Below, in pieces: positions 58,633-64,000 of a DNA stretch of 64,000 nt. A program made the position numbers and the translations under genes. Source of the stretch: Novosphingobium jiangmenense (GTDB taxonomy: Bacteria; Pseudomonadota; Alphaproteobacteria; Sphingomonadales; Sphingomonadaceae); NCBI RefSeq assembly GCF_015694345.1, contig NZ_JADQDC010000010.1, positions 62,001 through 126,000 of the forward strand. The letters run 5' to 3'. Below the pieces are notes generated by a model. The model was not told the DNA's origin, did not search any database, and saw nothing but the letters and a program-made list of their open reading frames with translations. Positions within the stretch are counted from its first letter, which is position 1; every line of letters starts with the position of its first letter.

Positions 58633-60398
58633 CCACGCTCGACCGCCGCAGCGCCGCCGCCATCGCCGCCGGGGTCAATGCCGGCACCACCAGCGCGGTC
58701 AGCGTGATCGAGGATACCCTCGCCCGCATCGCCGCCTACGATGCGATCCAGCCGCAAGTGTGGATCAGCCTCGCGTCGGTCGAGGACCTGCTCGCTCAGG
58801 CCAGCGCCATCGATGCGCGGGTGGCTGCAGGGGAGGTCCTGCCGCTCGCGGGCGTGCCCTACGCCGCCAAGGACAATATCGACGTCGCGGGCCTCGAAAC
58901 CACCGCCGCCTGCCCCGCCTTCGCCTATGCGCCAGCCGAAGACGCCACCGTTATCGCGCGCCTCAAGGCAGCAGGCGCGATCTGCGTCGGCAAGACCAAC
59001 CTCGACCAGTTCGCCACCGGCCTCGTCGGCACGCGCAGCCCCTATGGCGTGCCCCGCAACGCCTACAACCGCGACTATGTCAGCGGCGGCTCCAGTTCCG
59101 GCTCGGCCATCGCGGTTGCCGCAGGCCTCGTGCCCATCGCGCTCGGCACCGACACCGCCGGCTCGGGCCGCGTGCCTGCCGCGTTCAACCACCTGATTGG
59201 CTTCAAGCCCACCAAGGGCCGCTGGAGCACCAAGGGCCTCGTCCCGGCCTGTCGCTCCATCGACTGCATCACCGTCTTCGCCAGCGACACCACCGACGCC
59301 CGCCTGGTCGACCACACGCTGGCCGGGTTCGACGCGGGCGATCCATGGTCGCGCGCACTCTCCGACACCGCGCTCACGCCTAAACGCATCGGCGTGCCCC
59401 GCCGCGATCAGCGCGCCTTCTTCGGCGATAGCGAGTCCGAATTCTTCTACGACCGCGCCCTCGCCACGCTGGCGCAGAGCGCCGAAGTGGTCGAGATTGA
59501 CATCGCCCCGCTGCTCGAAGCCGCGCAACTGCTCTACGGCGGTCCGTGGGTGGCCGAACGCACTGCCGCCATCGCGAAGCTGCTGAAGGACAATCCTGAA
59601 GCCGTCGACCCCACCGTCCGCACCGTGGTCGAAGCCGGTTGGGGCAAGACCGCCGTCGAACTGTGGAACGGCGTGTACCGCATGGCCGAACTGAAGCGCC
59701 ATGCCGACCAGCTGTGGGAGAGCGTCGACATGCTAGCCTTCCCCACCACCGGCACGACTTATCGCGTTGCCGAACTGGCGGTCGCCCCGGTCGCGCTCAA
59801 CAGCAACCTCGGGTTCTACACCAACTTCGTGAACCTGCTCGACATGGCCGCCGTCGCCGTGCCCGCAGGCGTGCGCCACAACGGCACCGGCTTCGGCATC
59901 ACCCTGATCGGCCCCGCCGCCACCGACCGCGCCTTGCTCAACGCCGCCGATGCCTGGCTCGAAGCGGCCAACCTCACTCCCCCACCCCCGCTCGATCTGG
60001 AGGGCAAGATGCAGACCGTGAAACTGGCCGTCGTCGGCGCACACCTCGAAGGCATGCCGCTGCACTGGCAACTGACCTCGCGCGATGCGAAGTTCGTCGG
60101 CGCCTTCGAGACCGCCCCCACCTACAAGCTCTACGCCATCGCCAACAGCACGCCGCCCAAGCCCGCGCTGGTGTTTGATGAAGGCGGCGCGGCGATAAAG
60201 CTGGAGGTCTATGAACTCGGCCTCGCCGAATTCGGCAGCTTCACCGTCGAAGTTCCCGCACCGCTCGCCATTGGCACGGTAACTTTGGCAGATGGCACCA
60301 GCGTCAAGGGCTTCGTCGCCGAACCGCGCGCGCTTGCCGGTGCCGAGGACATTACGCACCTTGGCGGATGGCGCGCCTACATCGCTTCGCGTAGCTGA
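58629..60398 (+). CDS. atzF: Allophanate hydrolase
   Basis: A 589-residue amidase-signature enzyme that splits allophanate to ammonia and CO2. The Ser-cisSer-Lys triad is K81 (YAAKDN), a cis-Ser in SGGSSSGS (155-157) and the nucleophile S179 in GTDTAGSG. A C-terminal domain (about 440-589, MQTVKLAVVGAHLEGMPLHWQLT and onward) is the typical allophanate hydrolase extension. The start at 58629 overlaps the carboxylase stop (ATGA). It is the last enzyme of the nitrogen pathway. Confidence 0.92.
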   Translation: MTTLDRRSAAAIAAGVNAGTTSAVSVIEDTLARIAAYDAIQPQVWISLASVEDLLAQASAIDARVAAGEVLPLAGVPYAAKDNIDVAGLETTAACPAFAYAPAEDATVIARLKAAGAICVGKTNLDQFATGLVGTRSPYGVPRNAYNRDYVSGGSSSGSAIAVAAGLVPIALGTDTAGSGRVPAAFNHLIGFKPTKGRWSTKGLVPACRSIDCITVFASDTTDARLVDHTLAGFDAGDPWSRALSDTALTPKRIGVPRRDQRAFFGDSESEFFYDRALATLAQSAEVVEIDIAPLLEAAQLLYGGPWVAERTAAIAKLLKDNPEAVDPTVRTVVEAGWGKTAVELWNGVYRMAELKRHADQLWESVDMLAFPTTGTTYRVAELAVAPVALNSNLGFYTNFVNLLDMAAVAVPAGVRHNGTGFGITLIGPAATDRALLNAADAWLEAANLTPPPPLDLEGKMQTVKLAVVGAHLEGMPLHWQLTSRDAKFVGAFETAPTYKLYAIANSTPPKPALVFDEGGAAIKLEVYELGLAEFGSFTVEVPAPLAIGTVTLADGTSVKGFVAEPRALAGAEDITHLGGWRAYIASRS

Positions 60399-60416
60399 GT
60401 GGCTGGAAGGAATCCC

Positions 60417-61343
60417 ATGCTCCGCAAACTGCTTCTCGCCGCCGCAGCCCTCGCACCAGCACTCGCCCACGCGCAGGTCGAACAGTCGCAGACCGTCCCC
60501 GGTTTCGCCGATTTCCTCGCCGTCGATGGCGATGCCGTCTGGGCCACCAATCGCGGCAAGGTGGAAAAGTGGTCACGCACCGGCAAGCTCGCCGAAGTCG
60601 CGATTGCCCGGCCCTGCGGCGCGATGACCGTGGCGTTCGGCTCGTTGTGGGTCGCCAACTGCGCCGATGGCTCGCTGGTGCGGATCGATCTTGAAACCGC
60701 GAAGATCACCGCCACGATCCCCACGGGCATCGCCAACCAGAAGCAGGGCGAGCTCATCGTCGCCAATGGCGCTGGCTCGATCTGGCTGGCGAGCAAGCCG
60801 GAAGGCGCCGTCGCCCGCGTCGATCCGGAGACCAACAGCGTCCTCGCCTCGATCCCGGTCGATGCCGACACCTGGTATGTGACCTTCGGCTATGACGCGG
60901 TCTGGGCGGTCAGCGCCACGAAGCAGACGCTGCAGAAGATCGATCCCGCCACCAACACCGTCGTCGCCCGCGCCGCCCTCGGCACGATGCCGGGCTTCCT
61001 TGCCGCGGGCGAAGGCGGTGTGTGGGTGCAGGAACAGGGCGACGGCACGCTCGTCCGCGCCGATCCGGCGACCGGGCAGGTCGTTGGTCGGGTCAAGGTC
61101 GGTGCCAACCTCAAGTGGGGCGATATCGATACCGGCGGCGGCAAGGTCTGGCTGCGCACCACCGACGATCAGGTCTGGGCGGCAATCGACCCCAAGACCA
61201 TGACCGTCGCCCAGCGTGGCGGCAAGCCTGCAGGAAGCGGCGCGCTGCGCTACACGCCCAAGGGCATCTGGACCTCGGCACACGACGTCCACACGCTGTC
61301 GTGGTGGCCAGTCGCGCAATTGAACACTCCGCCCAAGCCCTGA
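60417..61343 (+). CDS. Secreted beta-propeller protein (YVTN/Vgb type)
   Basis: A 308-residue secreted protein with a signal peptide (MLRKLLLAAAALAPALAHA) and repeats of the form WVANCADGSLVRIDLETAKI, WLASKPEGAVARVDPETNSV and WVQEQGDGTLVRADPATGQV, i.e. six or seven propeller blades of about 40 residues. The AAGGA site fits ATG at 60417. It follows allophanate hydrolase by 18 bases and may be in the same transcript. A binding or scaffolding role is possible; lyase activity, as in virginiamycin B lyase, is not supported by a specific residue. Confidence 0.75.
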   Translation: MLRKLLLAAAALAPALAHAQVEQSQTVPGFADFLAVDGDAVWATNRGKVEKWSRTGKLAEVAIARPCGAMTVAFGSLWVANCADGSLVRIDLETAKITATIPTGIANQKQGELIVANGAGSIWLASKPEGAVARVDPETNSVLASIPVDADTWYVTFGYDAVWAVSATKQTLQKIDPATNTVVARAALGTMPGFLAAGEGGVWVQEQGDGTLVRADPATGQVVGRVKVGANLKWGDIDTGGGKVWLRTTDDQVWAAIDPKTMTVAQRGGKPAGSGALRYTPKGIWTSAHDVHTLSWWPVAQLNTPPKP

Positions 61344-61532
61344 TTCCCCCCCGGTGCGCCAGTTTCCTAACACAGGTTTGCATTACCAGTCGGACACGCC
61401 GCCGACGCGACAATTTCGATGCGTTTTCAAGGTTCGGAGGCGTTGCGGGGATTGCCAGACGGCCAAACTCGGGCAAGATGATCGCGCGTAGCCATCAGGC
61501 CGCGTGATCGCTTGCCGAAAGGGCAATGGGGG

Positions 61533-62951
61533 ATGCAATCCGGTCGCCAGGAAGGCGAGGCACACCTGTTCGGCCGATGGCCGTTCTCGCTGTGCCACGT
61601 CTTCATCGGACGGCCACTGCCAGGAGTGCTGTCCGCCCTCGCGCTGATCGCCGTCGCGCTGGTGGTTCGCCTTGCCATGGGCACGCCGCCACCGGCACCG
61701 CTCCTGCCGTTCTATCCCGCCATCGTCATCGCCACGTTCCTCGGCGGTCGCATCCCCGGCTACACTGCCGCGGTGCTCGCATGGCTTGGCGCCGGCTTTC
61801 TGTTCCTGCGCCCCGGCGCGGAAGTGGCGCTGCAATCGGGAGCGCCGCTGGCGATGCTGGTCTACATACCCAGCACGATCATCGTGCTGGAAGTGGTCCA
61901 TTCGCTGTGCACCAGCGCGATGAGCCTGATTGCCGCCAAGGAGCAGTTGGAACGCGAAGGGCGGGAACAGGCCGAACAGAAGGCCCACCTGCTCGGCGTG
62001 ATCGACGAGTTGCAGGCGATCTATGACGAAGCCCCCGTGGGTCTCGGCCTGCTCGATGCCGATCTGAAGTTCGCCCGCATCAACACCGCGCTCGCCGAGA
62101 TGAACGGCTTTCCGGTGGACCAGCACATCGGAAAGTCGGTGTGGGAGCTTGTCCCCGATCTCAAGAATTCGGCTGAACCGCTGCTGCGATCCGTCATGGA
62201 CAGCGGCGAAGTGATGCGCGGGGTCGAGATAACCGGCGAAACGCCCGCGCTGCCCGGCGTGCAGCGGACCTGGTCCGAAGTGTTCTACCCCGTCCACGGC
62301 CCGGACGGCCTGCGCCGCGGCGTAGGCATTTTCTGTGTCGAGATTACCGATCTCAAGCGGGCGCGCGAACGCGAGGACCTGCTAACCCGCGAGGTCGACC
62401 ACCGGGCCAAGAACCTGCTCGCCGTCGTGCAGTCCATCGTCCAGATGATGAAGGCCCAAGGCACCGTGGCCGAGTTCAAGGACGCCTTGATCGGCCGCAT
62501 TTCGGCGATCAGCCGCGCGCACAGCCACCTGTCGGAAAACCGCTGGAACGGCGTGCGTCTCCAATCCCTGATCGATGACGAACTGACGCCCTATGGCATA
62601 TCGTTCGCACTGGCCGACGAGGCGAGCAAGGTCGTCCTCAAATCGAGCACCGCCCAGGCACTCGGCATGGTCCTGCACGAACTCGCGACGAACTCTGCGA
62701 AGTACGGTGCGTTGTCGACCGATGGCACGGTCGAGGTCACCTGCACCAGTCCCGGTCTTGAAGGCGATGCGATGCTGCTGCGCTGGACCGAAACCGGCGG
62801 TCCGCCCGTGGCCGAGCCAAAGACACGCGGTTTCGGTACGCGCCTGATCGAACGCTCGGTAACCCACGGCATCGGGGGAACGCTCGATTACCAGTTCCGC
62901 CCCGAAGGCGTGTTCTGCTCGATCGGCATTCCCCGGACGGCGCTGAGCTAG
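61533..62951 (+). CDS. HWE-family sensor histidine kinase
   Basis: A 472-residue membrane kinase. An N-terminal four-helix DUF4118-like membrane domain (SALALIAVALVVRLAMG to IPSTIIVLEVVH) is followed by a PAS domain (IDELQAIYDEAPVGLGLLDADLKF) and an HWE/HisKA_2 core with DHRAKNLLAVVQSI (His) and the N-box HELATNSAKYGALS. The G-box is GFGTRLIERSV. HWE kinases often serve the alphaproteobacterial general stress response. The ATG at 61533 is preferred; TTG at 61512 also fits. Its TAG stop (62949-62951) lies in the first bases of the inverted-repeat element. Confidence 0.88.
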   Translation: MQSGRQEGEAHLFGRWPFSLCHVFIGRPLPGVLSALALIAVALVVRLAMGTPPPAPLLPFYPAIVIATFLGGRIPGYTAAVLAWLGAGFLFLRPGAEVALQSGAPLAMLVYIPSTIIVLEVVHSLCTSAMSLIAAKEQLEREGREQAEQKAHLLGVIDELQAIYDEAPVGLGLLDADLKFARINTALAEMNGFPVDQHIGKSVWELVPDLKNSAEPLLRSVMDSGEVMRGVEITGETPALPGVQRTWSEVFYPVHGPDGLRRGVGIFCVEITDLKRAREREDLLTREVDHRAKNLLAVVQSIVQMMKAQGTVAEFKDALIGRISAISRAHSHLSENRWNGVRLQSLIDDELTPYGISFALADEASKVVLKSSTAQALGMVLHELATNSAKYGALSTDGTVEVTCTSPGLEGDAMLLRWTETGGPPVAEPKTRGFGTRLIERSVTHGIGGTLDYQFRPEGVFCSIGIPRTALS

Positions 62952-63219
62952 GGTCAGGACCTATTACTCACGCCTTCGAGGTTTGAGGCAAAATGGCCCA
63001 GCGCAAGGCGGATGGGCGCAGGAATAGTGGTTCTATTTCTAGCCCATCCAACGTAGCGATGGGCCATTTTGGTCAAATCCCCCCCGGGACGCCGGAATGG
63101 CTTCCATCTCGAACGGAAATCCGCTTGGAAAGGCAACCAGCCTTCCCGGCGCGCATTTCCGCCCGATATGTTCGCCATTCCGGCGCCTCGAAGGCGTGAG
63201 TAATAGGTCCTGACCCTAG
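62948..63219. mobile_element. MITE-like nested inverted-repeat element (272 bp)
   Basis: Perfect 34-bp terminal inverted repeats (62948-62981 and 63186-63219, outermost CTAGGGTCAGGACC) flank an interior with two more stems. AAAATGGCCCA/TGGGCCATTTT frames the left half; GCCGGAATGGC/GCCATTCCGGC (63091-63101, 63174-63184) frames the right half. There is no coding frame. The terminal CTAG supplies the stop codons of both flanking convergent genes. It may be a non-autonomous transposable element, or serve as a bidirectional terminator. Confidence 0.75.
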
Positions 63220-63728
63220 ATCATGCGCGGGCTGCCGGCACTATGCCCGCCGTTGCGCCGCAGGACATCGCTGACCTGACCGCTGTCGGCAAAGTCATCC
63301 TCTACCGTGACCAGCACGGCACCGTCCTTCATCCGGTCGTTGTAGTAGGTCGCATCGGCCTCATCGATGCCATGCTTGGTCAGCACTTCGTTGAGCGAGC
63401 CGCCGATTGCGCCCAGCGCCGCGCCGATGCCGATGGCTTCCGGCACCGCCGAGGCGGCAATCGCTCCGGCAGCCGCCAGCGGGCCGACGCCGGGAATGGC
63501 CAGCGCCGCCACACCGAGGCCGGCACCCAGCGCACCGCCGCCGATGATCCCGCGCAGCACGTTGCGGTGATGCTCGTCGGTCACCTCGCCATCGCCCGAC
63601 CGGGTCGTGGTGGTGCCACCGTGATGCGCGATCACCGACATCTGCGTGTCACGCACGCCAAGCTCGCGCAGGTCGCTCACCGCGCGTTCGGCCTGGGCGT
63701 GGGTATCGAATATGGCGGATGCGGGCAT
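63216..63728 (-). CDS. General-stress-like protein with glycine-rich membrane segments
   Basis: A 170-residue protein. The N-terminal part is a ferredoxin-like fold (ASAIFDTHAQAERAVSDLRELGVRD), as in general stress protein 17M. Next is a Gly/Ala-rich hydrophobic stretch (about 75-130; GIIGGGALGAGLGVAALAIPG) and a C-terminal half with YYNDRMKDGAVLVTVED. Such proteins are common under general stress control in sphingomonads. The ATG at 63728 has AGAGGAGAG upstream. The TAG stop lies inside the MITE arm. Confidence 0.78.
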   Translation of the reverse strand: MPASAIFDTHAQAERAVSDLRELGVRDTQMSVIAHHGGTTTTRSGDGEVTDEHHRNVLRGIIGGGALGAGLGVAALAIPGVGPLAAAGAIAASAVPEAIGIGAALGAIGGSLNEVLTKHGIDEADATYYNDRMKDGAVLVTVEDDFADSGQVSDVLRRNGGHSAGSPRMI

Positions 63729-63854
63729 CGTGAACTCTCCTCTGGGATTGGAACCCGAGGAAGCGCCCGCAGACAGGTGCGTTCCCGCCCGAAGGACCAG
63801 ACGAGCCCGCGCTGCGATGGTGGCGCCGGAGCAATCCTGCGCCACCAACATGGA

Positions 63855-64000
63855 TCAATGATTGGAGATGTGCGTGCCGAGATGCTTGCCAGCGAGATAG
63901 CCGAAGGTCAGCCCCGGACCGAGCGTGCCACCCGCACCGCCATAGACCTCGCCCAGCACCGCCGCCATGGCATTGCCCGCCGCATAGAGTCCCGGGATCG
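63855..64000 (-). CDS. FAD-dependent oxidoreductase, C-terminus only
   Basis: The minus strand from the right edge reads IPGLYAAGNAMAAVLGEVYG, then GAGGTLGPGLTFGYLAGKHLG, and stops at 63855. This is the FAD-binding C-terminal signature of 3-ketosteroid delta-1-dehydrogenase and related fumarate reductase-type flavoproteins. Only 48 codons are inside the window, so the substrate is open. Confidence 0.8.
   Translation of the reverse strand, partial: IPGLYAAGNAMAAVLGEVYGGAGGTLGPGLTFGYLAGKHLGTHISNH

Noticed and set aside
62952-63215. A coding gene inside the inverted-repeat element
   Set aside because: Frames of 68-74 residues on both strands lie wholly across the repeat arms, have no ribosome site and mirror each other because of the symmetry.
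1-64000. CRISPR array
   Set aside because: No set of regularly spaced direct repeats of 24-40 bases was seen in any gene-free stretch. The tandem repeats found (2658-2674, 26698-26714, 44127-44145) are short two-copy operators.

Overview
The window looks like an alphaproteobacterium of the order Sphingomonadales, most likely Novosphingobium or a close relative. The support is the high GC, the style of the tRNA-Met gene, the astexin-type lasso peptide locus with its isopeptidase and TonB receptor, the UrcA and DUF5818-like proteins, and an HWE histidine kinase. The assignment is from gene content only.

Region 1 (1 to about 44270) is the right part of an integrative and conjugative element (ICE). 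It ends with a P4-type tyrosine integrase next to the 3' end of a tRNA-Met(CAU) gene. From left to right it holds the mobilisation end (TraD coupling protein cut by the left edge, with a ribbon-helix-helix partner), then maintenance genes on the minus strand (SSB, small unknown proteins, a DUF2493/SLOG protein, an ArdC-like metallopeptidase, a 662-residue ParB-like protein). A defence block follows: QatABCD in one overlapping operon, then an OLD-TOPRIM nuclease with a UvrD-like helicase. Next come a RES/Xre toxin-antitoxin pair, a 1411-residue methyltransferase-helicase (strawberry-notch type), a CHC2/TOPRIM primase-like protein and a VirB1-like lytic transglycosylase.

The cargo at 27.5-42.8 kb is the most striking part. 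LuxR and LuxI genes are followed, all on the plus strand and tightly spaced, by a phytanoyl-CoA dioxygenase-like enzyme, a GntR-type regulator, a 43-residue lasso peptide precursor and the lasso B and C maturation enzymes. Facing this cluster is a minus-strand set of ECF sigma factor, FecR, TonB receptor with STN domain, and lasso isopeptidase. Together they suggest a quorum-gated lasso peptide with its own sensing, uptake and cleavage route. A perfect 20-bp dyad at the luxR stop codon is a candidate lux box, and its 8-nt arm recurs three times upstream of the integrase.

Region 2 (44348 to 64000) looks like chromosome. It begins with a possible nucleotide-signalling module: a SLOG-2TM protein, a divergent Crp/Fnr regulator, and a TPR-SLOG-cyclase-like protein. 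UrcA and a sterol desaturase-family hydroxylase follow. The main operon (50372-60398) encodes an ABC transporter, a NikR-like regulator without the usual nickel ligands, two DUF1989 proteins (UAAP1/2, known elsewhere as carboxyguanidine deiminase subunits), a 1202-residue urea/guanidine carboxylase and allophanate hydrolase. It is best read as guanidine (or urea) nitrogen assimilation. A secreted beta-propeller protein, an HWE histidine kinase, a nested inverted-repeat element that supplies the stop codons of both flanking genes, a general-stress-like membrane protein and the C-terminus of an FAD oxidoreductase close the window.
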